Below are positions 1-6,905 of a stretch of 64,000 bases of DNA, one piece after another (the first letter of the stretch is position 1; every line of letters starts with the position of its first letter). The translations under genes and the position numbers were made by a program. Origin of the DNA: a virus; the IMG/VR virus record IMGVR_UViG_3300037117_000082, positions 51,041 to 115,040 of that record; one strand, 5' to 3'. Below the pieces are notes generated by a model that was given only the letters and a program-made list of their open reading frames with translations, was not told where the DNA came from and searched no databases.

Positions 1-267
1 AACCGGCTGCACGCCGTCAAACCGGAGACCTGGACCGATGAGCACCGGGACGACATGGAGTGCGAGTGGGCCGTCCTGGCGCCTGTGCGGCTTGCCTGCG
101 GGCGCACCGCAGCGTACCTGTGCATCCCCGGGCTGTTCTCGCGGATGGGCGCTCAGCGCTGCACGGGCTGCTGCCGAGCTACCGGGATGCCGCAGGGGAA
201 GGGATCGCCGAAGAACGACGACGCCTGCCGCGTGATCCTGGGACTGCCGACCGATCCCGACCGCTAG
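1..267 (+). CDS. 5'-truncated cysteine-rich small protein
   Basis: The frame is open from the first base to the TAG at 265-267, so the true start lies outside the window; 88 residues are visible. An ATG at 55 exists but the codons before it also read as coding. Seven cysteines are seen, including an RCTGCC cluster, which suggests metal binding. It converges on the leftward operon ending at 345, with a hairpin terminator between them. Function unknown. Confidence 0.55.
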   Translation, partial: NRLHAVKPETWTDEHRDDMECEWAVLAPVRLACGRTAAYLCIPGLFSRMGAQRCTGCCRATGMPQGKGSPKNDDACRVILGLPTDPDR

Positions 268-294
268 GATTGCCTCTCCGCGTCCACGGAGACA

Positions 295-333
295 GCCCGG
301 CAGGGCATCTAGGTCCCGAACCTGCCGGGCTTT
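295..333. terminator. Intrinsic terminator between convergent genes
   Basis: A perfect 10-bp stem, GCCCGGCAGG (295-304) with CCTGCCGGGC (321-330), is followed by TTT. It sits between the rightward gene ending at 267 and the leftward gene ending at 345 and could serve both. Confidence 0.8.
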
Positions 334-344
334 CCCGTTGCCAG

Positions 345-602
345 TCACGTCTCCGGGCCGCAAGTAAGGCACACGTTCTGAGTCATGACGTGCTCGCCAT
401 CCGGCATGTCCAGGAAGCGCACCGCGTAGCCGTCATACGGCGTGAACGGAACCCCGCAGGCCGGGCACGGAAACTCCCCGCCCGCGTCGGCCGGTTCCTC
501 GTAGTCGTCTGGGTGAAAGAGCCGGACGTGATCGAGCAGCCCGGTGGCAATGCCGAGATCGGCGTCAATATCCGAACCGCACCGCAGGCAGGCTGCGCTC
601 AT
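345..602 (-). CDS. Zinc-ribbon small protein
   Basis: An 85-residue protein with three CxxC pairs (CLRCG near residue 5, CPACG near 47, CLTCG near 79), a zinc-ribbon pattern. A C2H2-like H-x3-H run (DHVRLFH) lies near residue 24. Its ATG overlaps the stop of the upstream gene by 4 bases, so it is the last cistron of a leftward operon starting at 1782 or 1149. Probably a small nucleic-acid-binding or adaptor protein; not assigned to a named family. Confidence 0.65.
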   Translation of the reverse strand: MSAACLRCGSDIDADLGIATGLLDHVRLFHPDDYEEPADAGGEFPCPACGVPFTPYDGYAVRFLDMPDGEHVMTQNVCLTCGPET

Positions 603-895
603 TCCGCCACCGTGCCTTCCCGCTCGGCAGGCAGCCGGCGCATCATCATCGGGTGGTCACGGTCGCCGCTGGCCTTGAACTCAATCTTCACGCTGGTGAC
701 TGGACCTGGCGGGATGCACTCAGGGTCAACGGGGCCGAAGTTGCTGACCGTGAGCGGCGTGTCCACCCTGATGTCCAGGCCGTGGGGCTTGGCCGCCTCG
801 AACTCGTAGCCGGTGCCGTCCGCGAACTCCACGCGGGTAAGGACGCGGGAGACCTGCGGGACCGGATCGAAGGCAGTGCGCGCGGGCTCGGTCAT
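599..895 (-). CDS. Hypothetical protein, leftward operon
   Basis: 98 residues, no membrane segment or cysteine cluster. The N-terminal half looks beta-rich (SRVLTRVEFADGTGYEFE) and the C-terminus is basic. It overlaps both neighbours by 4 bases (ATGA), which supports it as a real cistron. Function unknown. Confidence 0.6.
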   Translation of the reverse strand: MTEPARTAFDPVPQVSRVLTRVEFADGTGYEFEAAKPHGLDIRVDTPLTVSNFGPVDPECIPPGPVTSVKIEFKASGDRDHPMMMRRLPAEREGTVAE

Positions 896-1149
896 GGTCG
901 TGATCCCGCCGCGCCTTCCCGCCCGGCATCCGGCAGGTACTCGATCACGAATCCGCCGCCGTCCAGTGCCCGGATCCGGGCGCCCTTGCTGAGCCGTATG
1001 CCCGCGTCGCCGGCGTCACTGGTGACGGTGATGCTGCCGCCGGGGCCGAACTCCACGCCGAAGCCGGAGCCGTCCAGCCCGGCAACCTGGGTTGCGCTGT
1101 AGAGGCTGCACCCGACGATTTCGATGGGCGCCTCTGCTGTCTCGGTCAT
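892..1149 (-). CDS. Hypothetical beta-rich protein
   Basis: 85 residues from the ATG at 1147-1149. This start is preferred over one further upstream (1263) because a GAGAGG ribosome-binding site lies 9 bases before it and the upstream part would run through the 1173-1228 operator repeats. The body is rich in V, I, G and D with an alternating beta pattern and ends in a basic tail. First gene after the repeats, so probably controlled by them. Function unknown. Confidence 0.6.
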   Translation of the reverse strand: MTETAEAPIEIVGCSLYSATQVAGLDGSGFGVEFGPGGSITVTSDAGDAGIRLSKGARIRALDGGGFVIEYLPDAGREGAAGSRP

Positions 1150-1172
1150 GGTCTTGATCCTCTCAAATTGCA

Positions 1173-1228
1173 GTCTCATCATGAGACTTCTGCCTGTCTC
1201 ATCAAGAGATTCAGTCTCATCATGAGCC
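1173..1228. promoter_or_regulatory. Three dyad repeats (TCTC-N5-GAGA), putative operators
   Basis: Three 15-base sites with dyad symmetry lie at 1173-1187 (GTCTCATCATGAGAC), 1196-1210 (GTCTCATCAAGAGAT) and 1214-1228 (GTCTCATCATGAGCC). They sit between the CHC2-finger gene (ends 1294) and the next leftward gene (starts 1149). A similar triple cluster follows the paralogous gene at 24389-24865. Likely binding sites for a dimeric protein; the binder is unknown. Confidence 0.6.
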
Positions 1229-1293
1229 TGCCGGTTGCTGCGAAACGCCCGTCTGGCCTGCATGTACTTGACGTGATCTTCCTCCGGTCGGTA

Positions 1294-1782
1294 TCACTTA
1301 GTGGTCCGGGAAGTGACCGCGCGCCGCGATCTGAAAGCCTCCGCGCGGGACACATGGACCGCGCCGGCCAACTCGACCAGCGCAGCGCCCGGCGGCAACT
1401 CCCCTCCCGGCGAGTCAAGCAGGGCAAGCGCCCGCAGCCGCACGTCGGCATGGCCGAGGTCGGACGTGAGCATTTCCCGCAGGGTCTCCTCGAAGTCGCG
1501 TGACTCGGCGGCGGAACGCGGCAGGCACGACGGATGGATGCCCAGCCCAATGAGCTTGTGCCGGATCTTCCGCTCGCTGCACCCCGCGTGGCAGAACCAG
1601 ACGAGCCGGTGCTTCCCCTCGCTGATCTTGAGCGAGCGCTTCGCGTCGTCGTGACCGGGGCAGTACGCCGTGAAGTACCAGCGGCCCGTGTCGGTGTCCA
1701 TGCGCAGATCTGCGGGCGCTCCCGGCACCTTGGGGCGCACGTGCTGGTGGAGGCACTCCCTGGACGGCACATCGCATGCCAC
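1294..1782 (-). CDS. CHC2-type zinc-finger protein (DNA primase-like finger), copy A
   Basis: 162 residues. A primase-like CHC2 finger is visible near residues 37-75: YCPGHDD, then a basic stretch, then WFCHAGC, giving the C-x2-H...C-x2-C pattern. No TOPRIM or polymerase domain follows; the C-terminal third ends in a helix-turn-helix-like segment (LAGAVHVSRAEAFRSRRAV). It is clearly paralogous to the protein at 24389-24865: both start M-x-C-D, share HVRP, the finger, and a similar end. Probably binds DNA or replication intermediates. A strong hairpin and a shared promoter-like box lie upstream. Confidence 0.7.
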   Translation of the reverse strand: MACDVPSRECLHQHVRPKVPGAPADLRMDTDTGRWYFTAYCPGHDDAKRSLKISEGKHRLVWFCHAGCSERKIRHKLIGLGIHPSCLPRSAAESRDFEETLREMLTSDLGHADVRLRALALLDSPGGELPPGAALVELAGAVHVSRAEAFRSRRAVTSRTTK

Positions 1783-1895
1783 GGCGCGCTCAGACGGCGA
1801 GAGGGATTGCGGGGCGCGGCTGATCGGGGAGGCTGTCGCCAGTTATGCTCTGCATAGGCTGCACCGGGTTTCTTAGCCGAGACGGTGACGGCTTA

Positions 1896-1938
1896 GGCCC
1901 GGCGAGTGTTTCCGCACTCGTTCGGGCCGCCGTTTTTT
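1896..1938 (+). terminator. Hairpin with T6 tract (rightward terminator / leftward 5' stem-loop)
   Basis: GGCCCG-g-CGAGTG pairs with CACTCG-tt-CGGGCC (1896-1928) and is followed on the plus strand by GCCGTTTTTTG. Read rightward this is a textbook intrinsic terminator. Read leftward it lies about 17 bases after the predicted start from the TAGACT box and would form a 5' stem-loop in the CHC2-finger mRNA. Confidence 0.65.
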
Positions 1939-1945
1939 GTTGTCC

Positions 1946-1961
1946 TCGAACAGTCTACCGG
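1946..1961 (-). promoter_or_regulatory. Candidate leftward promoter box shared with 52568-52583
   Basis: The 16-base string TCGAACAGTCTACCGG contains, on the minus strand, a TAGACT -10-like hexamer (1952-1957). Fifteen of its 16 bases recur at 52568-52583, upstream of the endonuclease VII-like gene. In both places a GC-rich hairpin follows within about 20 bases. No clear -35 is seen. Confidence 0.45.
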
Positions 1962-2036
1962 TTGTAAGCACCCCGACACGGTGTGTGCGTGCAGGTTTTC
2001 GACCCTCCGCCCGCTACCATCCACGCCGGGGGGCCG

Positions 2037-2228
2037 GGGAGACCCGATGGGGATCGGGTCTCCCGCCACAGAAGCCCCGGCTGGCTCGGCTCAGCAGCCG
2101 GGGCTTTCTGTGTGCGCACATGAAAAAGCGCCGCCGCCAGTGCGGGGGGCGCTGGCGGCGGCGCGGGGCAGCCTCCGGGAGCGGGTGGGCTTGAGAGGCC
2201 GCACGGGGCAGCCAGCCGGACGGCTGCC
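2037..2228. other. Gene-free stretch with serial perfect hairpins
   Basis: Within the 525-base gap 1783-2307 three further strong stems follow the hairpin at 1896: a 12-bp stem with a GGGG loop (2037-2064), a 13-bp stem GCGCCGCCGCCAG (2128-2164) and GGCAGCC/GGCTGCC (2207-2228); a terminator-like stem at 2073-2109 lies among them. No supported gene is present. The stretch may insulate transcription units or encode a structured RNA. Confidence 0.5.
2073..2109 (+). terminator. Intrinsic terminator-like hairpin
   Basis: AGCCCCGGCTG (2073-2083) pairs perfectly with CAGCCGGGGCT (2095-2105) and is followed by TTTCTG. The upstream rightward transcript it would end is not evident. Confidence 0.6.
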
Positions 2229-2295
2229 GTTGCCGAGAGTAGCGCTCCCCTTACCGCTCACGGTGTTGCCGCAGGACAGGGCGCGTGTCGGGCGG

Positions 2296-2301
2296 TACGG
2301 T
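2296..2301 (+). promoter_or_regulatory. -10 element of a leaderless promoter
   Basis: TACGGT lies exactly 6 bases before the ATG at 2308 and no ribosome-binding site precedes that ATG. The spacing predicts transcription starting at or next to the A of the start codon. Confidence 0.5.
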
Positions 2302-2307
2302 GCTGGC

Positions 2308-2640
2308 ATGAGCCTCACGGAGCACGCCAGGCGCGAACTAGAGCTATGCGGCCAGTACGCCGAGGATCCCGCCTACTCGGAGTCCATCATCAAGGCCGTC
2401 GAGGCGTTCGCGTCCTACGGCCACTCGGGCGGTTCGGCCATGTGCGCCCGCGAGCAGCTTCATGCCCTGCTTGCCTTCCAGGCGCTGTCTCCGCTGACCG
2501 ACGATCCTGCCGAGTGGGTAGATCAGTCCGAGGTCAGCGGAAGCCCGATGTGGCAGAACAAGCGTGACCCGGCCGTGTTCAGCACGGACGGCGACAAGAC
2601 GTGGTACTCGCTGGATGACAGGCAGCCCGAGTCGGCCTAG
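2308..2640 (+). CDS. Conserved actinophage protein of unknown function
   Basis: 110 residues from the ATG at 2308. The middle (KAVEAFASYGHSGGSA) is a pattern I recognise from a widespread family of small actinophage proteins; no catalytic motif is evident and the function is unknown. The start is chosen because it has a -10 hexamer 6 bases upstream, implying a leaderless message. It is the first gene to the right of the hairpin-rich stretch. Confidence 0.75.
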   Translation: MSLTEHARRELELCGQYAEDPAYSESIIKAVEAFASYGHSGGSAMCAREQLHALLAFQALSPLTDDPAEWVDQSEVSGSPMWQNKRDPAVFSTDGDKTWYSLDDRQPESA

Positions 2641-2719
2641 CCGCTTCCATGCCCCGCGTGTCCGCTACCGCCAGTTGCCGCGTGAACGCAGACCGCTAGA
2701 AATTTAATTAGCCCGGCTG

Positions 2720-2725
2720 TACGGT
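2720..2725 (+). promoter_or_regulatory. Candidate -10 (TACGGT)
   Basis: TACGGT inside GTACGGTGCT, a 10-base string also found at the leaderless promoter of the gene at 2308. The message would have a ~90-base leader containing AGTGA-N6-TCACT and an AGCCCGGC/GCCGGGCT dyad before the ATG at 2821. No good -35. Confidence 0.35.
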
Positions 2726-2820
2726 GCTAAGTGACGCTAATCACTGAACCACCAGTACGCCGGGCTTGGTCACTAATCGTAGCCCCGCCCGCGTGCTCAC
2801 GGCAAGCGGGAGGGGCAGTC

Positions 2821-3060
2821 ATGAACGTAGATCGGCCGCGCTTACGGGATGACATCGACGGGGACGTGCGGGCGCTGGACGACCTGTCTTACCACTGGGG
2901 GCCGTTCTGGTCCTTCTCCGTCAGGTACGGCCGCGAGGGCCCCGTCTGGAAAGCCACCCCCGCAGACGACAGCACGCCCATGACGGCAGTCAGCGCGGAA
3001 CTCCTGCGGTCCATGCTGAGAGGGTCCGCGGAAAGGAACAGGGCGCCCCGTCATGGCTGA
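2821..3060 (+). CDS. Hypothetical small protein
   Basis: 79 residues from the ATG at 2821, chosen over an upstream GTG because GGGAGGGG lies 6 bases before it. Tryptophan/tyrosine-rich centre (YHWGPFWSFSVRYG). Stop overlaps the next start by 8 bases. Function unknown. Confidence 0.6.
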   Translation: MNVDRPRLRDDIDGDVRALDDLSYHWGPFWSFSVRYGREGPVWKATPADDSTPMTAVSAELLRSMLRGSAERNRAPRHG

Positions 3061-3313
3061 GTGGCTGATGGACCGCCTAGCCGCGCTGTATGGCGCCGAG
3101 TACGACCTGATCGCCACCGCTGCCGGGCTCGCCGCGGTACCTCACGAGACGGGCCGGGAGACGCTGAGAGCGCATTCCCCTCTGGTGCTGGCCGTGCTGC
3201 TCGGGCAGGCCGCAGCCGGGAAGGCGCACGGCGAGCCCGCGCTGGAGCGCTGCCACCGGGCGCACGGGCGCGTACAGGGCGCGCATGCGGCGAGAGAGGC
3301 GCGCCGTGGCTGA
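3053..3313 (+). CDS. Hypothetical alanine-rich small protein
   Basis: 86 residues, alanine-rich and helical, no recognisable motif. Overlaps both neighbours (8 bases each), so it belongs to a three-gene cluster 2821-3548. Function unknown. Confidence 0.5.
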   Translation: MAEWLMDRLAALYGAEYDLIATAAGLAAVPHETGRETLRAHSPLVLAVLLGQAAAGKAHGEPALERCHRAHGRVQGAHAAREARRG

Positions 3314-3548
3314 GCGGCTCGAATCCACGAGCGACACCTGCGACCGGCTCGGCGGGGCTCACGATCACTGGAGTTTCTGGTTCGCCGGCGAGTTCTACGC
3401 TGCACGGACTGGCGACCTGACGCCAGGCGAGCACCGGCACGGGGTGATGGCCCCGCTGTCGGCCGCGGACCCGGACGAGCTGTCCGCGATGGTCACGGCG
3501 CAGGACGAGCCTGCCGCGGATGCCGAGCAGTTCGCCTGGGAAACCTAG
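3306..3548 (+). CDS. Hypothetical small protein
   Basis: 80 residues from a GTG at 3306 with AGAGAGG 7 bases upstream; an ATG at 3285 has no such site. Centre contains HWSFWFAGEFYAARTGDLTPG, similar in composition to the YHWGPFWSFSVRYG stretch of the gene at 2821, so the two may be distant relatives. Ends at a long hairpin. Function unknown. Confidence 0.55.
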   Translation: MAERLESTSDTCDRLGGAHDHWSFWFAGEFYAARTGDLTPGEHRHGVMAPLSAADPDELSAMVTAQDEPAADAEQFAWET

Positions 3549-3599
3549 AGACCGGCTGCGGCGGCCGGGTTCCCCCCGTACCCGGCTGCCGCAGTCTCT
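3547..3599 (+). terminator. Long hairpin after the 2821-3548 cluster
   Basis: AGAGAC, CTGCGGC and CCGGGT pair in order with ACCCGG, GCCGCAG and CTCT across a short C-rich loop. It begins at the stop codon of the preceding gene. There is no T-run, so termination is inferred from the stem. Confidence 0.55.
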
Positions 3600-3603
3600 A
3601 AGT

Positions 3604-3691
3604 GATCACGGCGGGCGCGCAAGGCATCGGCCAACTTCGACCCCCGAAGAAACCGGCCAGCTTATTAAGGGTTGCGTGGCCCGCCGTGATC
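3604..3691 (+). ncRNA. Candidate structured RNA element
   Basis: A closing 13-bp helix (GATCACGGCGGGC 3604-3616 with GCCCGCCGTGATC 3679-3691) encloses a GGCC/GGCC helix, which encloses CTTCG-ACCCC-CGAAG. The nested helices in an 88-base non-coding stretch look like a folded RNA or a protein-bound DNA cruciform. It has no open frame of its own and lies about 80 bases upstream of the promoter for the gene at 3823. Confidence 0.4.
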
Positions 3692-3746
3692 TCCCCTCCT
3701 GCTTGTCACACCGGGAGCGTAGCGTTGTTCCTGTGGCTCTTGCATG

Positions 3747-3775
3747 TTTGCTCTCCGTAGCAGGGCCGTTACGGT
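3747..3775 (+). promoter_or_regulatory. Candidate promoter for the gene at 3823
   Basis: TTTGCT (3747-3752) and TACGGT (3770-3775) are 17 bases apart. TACGGT is also the -10 used at 2296 and 2720. The transcript would carry a ~45-base leader with AAGGAG and GGGGGAAGGG before the ATG. Confidence 0.5.
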
Positions 3776-3822
3776 AAGTTAGGTTCCCTGTCAAGGAGAC
3801 ACGCGGGGGAAGGGTACGGAAG

Positions 3823-4032
3823 ATGCGCTTGCGGCCACGGGGGAAGATGGCATTGATCGCCGCACTGTCGGCCGATCTGGCGGCGAGCCGTGAGCGCGAG
3901 GGCAAACTCACCGAGAGGCTTGCGTGGTACCGCGTGGCAGTCGAGGGCGGCACGACGCCACTGCGGCTGCTGGAAGGCGGGGCGGTTCAGGCGCCCCTGC
4001 GCTCCCCGTTACGGGTGGCGCGCATCCCCTGA
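3823..4032 (+). CDS. Short coiled-coil-like basic protein
   Basis: 69 residues; residues 10-40 look like an amphipathic helix (AALSADLAASREREGKLTERLAWYR), of the type seen in small phage DNA-binding or bZIP-like proteins. Purine-rich upstream sequence offers a weak ribosome-binding site. It converges on and overlaps the repressor gene by 46 bases. Function unknown. Confidence 0.5.
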   Translation: MRLRPRGKMALIAALSADLAASREREGKLTERLAWYRVAVEGGTTPLRLLEGGAVQAPLRSPLRVARIP

Positions 4033-4340
4033 ATGACGGCGATCACGACCCGGCGTTCCTCGTCGTCTAGCTCGGGCAACTCGGTCGCGACCTCGCGTGG
4101 CTCCCGGATCACGGGCTCGGCGCCGGCCAGGACGCGCCGCGCCGAGTCAGGTTCCCAGCCGAGCGCGAGTTCGACATCCGCGAGCGTGACCGCGCCGACA
4201 GGGCGACCGGTCTCCAGCTTGCCGAGCGTCCGCGCCGTCACCCCTGACACGGCGGCCAGGGCCTTGCGGTCCCGGTAGCCGAGCTTCACCCTGCGCGCTA
4301 TCACGTAGCTGGCAAGGCGTCCCCAGTCCTCAAGAGGCAT
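3987..4340 (-). CDS. XRE-family helix-turn-helix regulator (repressor candidate)
   Basis: 117 residues. Residues ~17-65 form a lambda-repressor-type HTH: RRVKLGYRDRKALAAVSGVTARTLGKLETG, with VTARTLGKLE as recognition helix. The acidic C-terminal part (ELPELDDEERRVVIAVIQGM) looks like a dimerisation or regulatory tail. It is divergent from a second HTH gene at 4483, the arrangement of a CI/Cro switch. The CATAGT hexamer 6 bases before the ATG points to a leaderless message. Confidence 0.75.
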   Translation of the reverse strand: MPLEDWGRLASYVIARRVKLGYRDRKALAAVSGVTARTLGKLETGRPVGAVTLADVELALGWEPDSARRVLAGAEPVIREPREVATELPELDDEERRVVIAVIQGMRATRNGERRGA

Positions 4341-4346
4341 GACGCC

Positions 4347-4352
4347 ACTATG
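4347..4352 (-). promoter_or_regulatory. -10 of leftward repressor promoter (leaderless)
   Basis: On the minus strand CATAGT is followed by 6 bases and then ATG at 4340. No ribosome-binding site is present. No good -35 found. Confidence 0.45.
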
Positions 4353-4447
4353 CCGGAAGGGTTCGGAAGAATCCAGCGTGTCCGCATAACTTACGCCCGC
4401 ATCCGGTCACGCCACGGTCACCAAAGAGGAAACGGTGCGCGTTTAGT

Positions 4448-4476
4448 TTGACTTTGCTTCCACTTCGCTGCATCCT
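4448..4476 (+). promoter_or_regulatory. Rightward promoter of the Cro-like gene (leaderless)
   Basis: TTGACT (4448-4453) and CATCCT (4471-4476) are separated by exactly 17 bases, and the ATG at 4483 follows 6 bases after the -10. This is the best-formed promoter of the early region and probably drives the operon from 4483 onward. The 4341-4482 gap must hold the operators of the switch. Confidence 0.6.
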
Positions 4477-4482
4477 GATGAC

Positions 4483-4740
4483 ATGGCAAACGGACGACCG
4501 CGCGGACCAGCAATCAAGGGCTCCGGCCTCCGCGAGCGCCGCGTTCAGCTCGGGCTCAGGAAGACCGAGCTGGCGGCGCGCTGCGGGGTCTCGGCCCGTT
4601 ACATCGCGGACCTGGAAAAGGAGCGCTACTCCCCGAGTATCGAGGCACTGCACCGGCTCGCCGGCGTGCTTGAGATGCCCGTGACGAGCCTCATGCGTGA
4701 CCCGGAAAGCGATCCGATCACGGCCGGGAACGCCGCGTGA
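4483..4740 (+). CDS. XRE-family helix-turn-helix regulator (Cro-like)
   Basis: 85 residues; the HTH spans ~17-67 (LRERRVQLGLRKTELAARCGVSARYIADLEKERYSPSIEALHRLA), a canonical XRE/Cro fold with almost no other domain. First gene of the long rightward operon and divergent from the repressor at 3987-4340; by analogy with other temperate phages it may set the lytic choice. N-terminal 12 residues are basic. Confidence 0.8.
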   Translation: MANGRPRGPAIKGSGLRERRVQLGLRKTELAARCGVSARYIADLEKERYSPSIEALHRLAGVLEMPVTSLMRDPESDPITAGNAA

Positions 4741-4772
4741 CCAAGGAGAGCAACCGAGCCTGAGACGTGAAC

Positions 4773-4798
4773 GGGGCGCCAGTGCTAGCTGACGCCCC
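4773..4798 (+). terminator. Hairpin after the Cro-like gene
   Basis: GGGGCG-c-CAG pairs with CTG-a-CGCCCC around TGCTAG. No T-run; it may attenuate or process the transcript rather than stop it, since the operon continues. Confidence 0.4.
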
Positions 4799-4837
4799 GG
4801 AAAGAACCGCAGGACCACGATACATGAAGGGACCGCA

Positions 4838-5152
4838 ATGCGTACCAAAACCACCCTTGCCGCCGATGGGCGCGAGGCGAGCATCCTCAGCCCGAAGGCC
4901 GTACTGGGCCCGATCGTGCGCCTCTCCAAGCACCGCGCGTCCAAGCCGGGGCACCACCACATGGAGCGGTCGCAGCGGTCCGTCAGCGGCAACACGGCGC
5001 GGGCGCTCACCAGCGTGCGGCGTAGCACCGGCAAGAAGCGCGCAGGCCAGCGCGGGGCGCTCGGCGCGGTCCCGCAGCACAAGCGGCCGGCCGTCTACAA
5101 GACCGACGCCCGGCGCGCCCGTGAGGCAGCAGCAGACCGGCAGGCGTCATGA
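4838..5152 (+). CDS. Basic hypothetical protein
   Basis: 104 residues, very rich in R, K and H (RLSKHRASKPGHHHMERSQRSVSG), so probably nucleic-acid binding. GAAGGGA lies 6 bases before the ATG. Overlaps the next gene by 4 bases. Function unknown. Confidence 0.6.
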   Translation: MRTKTTLAADGREASILSPKAVLGPIVRLSKHRASKPGHHHMERSQRSVSGNTARALTSVRRSTGKKRAGQRGALGAVPQHKRPAVYKTDARRAREAAADRQAS

Positions 5153-5385
5153 CCTCCCTTACCGGGAGCGGCACCGTCACCCTGGCCATGCCCCAGCCGG
5201 TAGCGATCGGGTTCTACTGCCCGGCCTGTGGTGCCTGCGGATCGAGTGAGACCCACCGCGTCGACTGCCCGCGCCGCCCGCGCGGCTACTGCGGCTGCTG
5301 GCAGGTCACCGGCAGGCAGCCTGCTAACGGGGTCCACTGCTACATCTGCGACCGGCCTGCTGATCCTGCGCAGGTAGCGGCGTGA
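5149..5385 (+). CDS. Zinc-binding small protein
   Basis: 78 residues with CPACGAC, DCPRRPRGYCGCW and HCYICD: four closely spaced cysteine pairs typical of a zinc ribbon. 4-base overlaps on both sides. Function unknown. Confidence 0.65.
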   Translation: MTSLTGSGTVTLAMPQPVAIGFYCPACGACGSSETHRVDCPRRPRGYCGCWQVTGRQPANGVHCYICDRPADPAQVAA

Positions 5386-5666
5386 GCGCCGCAGCGATGG
5401 AGGCCGAGGCTGGCCGCCGGGTGGATGACCTGATCGCCTTCGAGGCTGACTACCGCTCCCGGATGCGCGCCTACCTGCAAGGACTGCTGCGCGACCTGGA
5501 CAGGCGCGGCGAGTTGGCAGGCGATAAATGCGCCGATCCGGTCACGGTCAGCCGCGATGACTTGCGTACGTTCTTCACGGCTCTGGGCGGTAGCCAGTTC
5601 CTGCGCCTCGGCTGTGCGGCCGGGCAGGCAGAGCAGCGGTTGCGGGCCGCTGGCGGTGCGTCATGA
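5382..5666 (+). CDS. Hypothetical helical protein
   Basis: 94 residues from a GTG overlapping the preceding stop (GTGA). Mostly helical, acidic/arginine mixed (FEADYRSRMRAYLQGLLRDLDRRGEL). No recognised domain. Confidence 0.55.
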   Translation: MSAAAMEAEAGRRVDDLIAFEADYRSRMRAYLQGLLRDLDRRGELAGDKCADPVTVSRDDLRTFFTALGGSQFLRLGCAAGQAEQRLRAAGGAS

Positions 5667-5863
5667 CCGCCGCAGGGATGGCCGGCACTCTCGCCGCTAT
5701 CGCGGAGCGGGACCTCATCACCGGGGACCAGGCAGCCCGCAACCGCATCGCCGATGGATACGAGCGGCTCGCGGCGGCCATCCGGCACAGGGCAGACGTC
5801 GAGGACCGCATACGCGCCCGGCTGCTGCCGCAACTGACTTTCACCAACAGGGGGACGACATGA
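5663..5863 (+). CDS. Hypothetical helical protein
   Basis: 66 residues, predicted helical (ERLAAAIRHRADVEDRIRARLL). Overlaps both neighbours by 4 bases. Function unknown. Confidence 0.55.
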   Translation: MTAAGMAGTLAAIAERDLITGDQAARNRIADGYERLAAAIRHRADVEDRIRARLLPQLTFTNRGTT

Positions 5864-6573
5864 CCACGCCTACCAAGACCCGCAGGAAGCCCGCATCCAA
5901 GGCCACCGCAGCCGGCGCCGAGGCAGACACCATGCACGCAGAGGCGATGGCGGCACCACTGGGCCTGCCGCTGAGCCCGGACGCCCTGGCCGCGCTCGAG
6001 CGGGAATCACCCGGCGGCCCCATGACCATCATCGCCGCCGTCAGGGAGTCCTACGACGCCTGCAAGACCGTCACCAAAGGCGACTGCGAGGCCCTGCTCG
6101 AGCAGTGGCACGGGGAAGCACGGGAAGCCGTCTACGGGCCGCTGGCCGCATGGCTGGGAGCCGGGAAGCCCGATCACGTCCCGGCGCCGGCTGCCGGGAT
6201 TGAGCGTGACGAGCCGCCGGCCCCGGAGGAATCGCAGCCTCGCCCGTACGCTCACCTGCCCCCCGATCCCTTCGATGCGTCTTTCGGCCCCCGCCGCGAC
6301 GACGCGGTGCAGGCAGACGCCCTGGCATCCCTGGACCGCTGGTCTAAGGGCGGCACGAGCCAGTTCCCCGCCATCACGGACGAGCCCGCAGGAGAGCCGG
6401 AAGCCGCTGAGCCGGCCCTGTCCCCTCCCGCAGCGCCACCTGCTGCCGTAGATGCCGCAGAGGACTGGGACGCGCTCAAGGCACTCGGCGACGCGATCCC
6501 TGACGATGACGCTCCGCACACGGAAACGATGACCGTGATCATCGACCGCGCGGACGGGGATGAGGCGGCATGA
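5860..6573 (+). CDS. Hypothetical acidic/proline-rich protein
   Basis: 237 residues from the ATG at 5860 after CAGGGGGAC. A basic N-terminal 25 residues (KTRRKPASKATAA) is followed by a helical domain to about residue 100, then a long acidic, proline-rich linker and a short C-terminal acidic segment. The architecture resembles phage accessory proteins that tether partners; its place two genes before the ERF protein suggests a recombination or replication link, which is inference. Confidence 0.6.
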   Translation: MTTPTKTRRKPASKATAAGAEADTMHAEAMAAPLGLPLSPDALAALERESPGGPMTIIAAVRESYDACKTVTKGDCEALLEQWHGEAREAVYGPLAAWLGAGKPDHVPAPAAGIERDEPPAPEESQPRPYAHLPPDPFDASFGPRRDDAVQADALASLDRWSKGGTSQFPAITDEPAGEPEAAEPALSPPAAPPAAVDAAEDWDALKALGDAIPDDDAPHTETMTVIIDRADGDEAA

Positions 6574-6905
6574 CTCTCGCAACCATCACGCCGCTGCCCG
6601 TCGCAGAGCAGACGACCGCGGATCTGCTGGACGACGCTGCAGGGCGCCTGGCGCCCCTGTTCGAGATCGCAAGGTATGCCTGCCCGGCACTCACCGAGGA
6701 CGAGCTGGCGCTGGCCTGGGAAGACCTGTGCGAAGCCGTGCGGGTCCGGGACGGGCTGGCCAGCGGCTACATCACCTGGGCTGAAGTTCAGCCCGACCTG
6801 ACCTGCTCCGGCAGGCAAGAGGAAGCACTCCAGATGGCGTGCGCCGAGGCCGACGAGGCCCGCGACCGCCTCCAGCACGGCTACATCCGGGGGGATGCAC
6901 GATGA
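6570..6905 (+). CDS. Hypothetical helical protein
   Basis: 111 residues, helical, acidic, one CPAL and one CAEADEAR cysteine site. 4-base overlaps with both neighbours. Directly precedes the ERF annealing protein. Function unknown. Confidence 0.55.
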   Translation: MTLATITPLPVAEQTTADLLDDAAGRLAPLFEIARYACPALTEDELALAWEDLCEAVRVRDGLASGYITWAEVQPDLTCSGRQEEALQMACAEADEARDRLQHGYIRGDAR

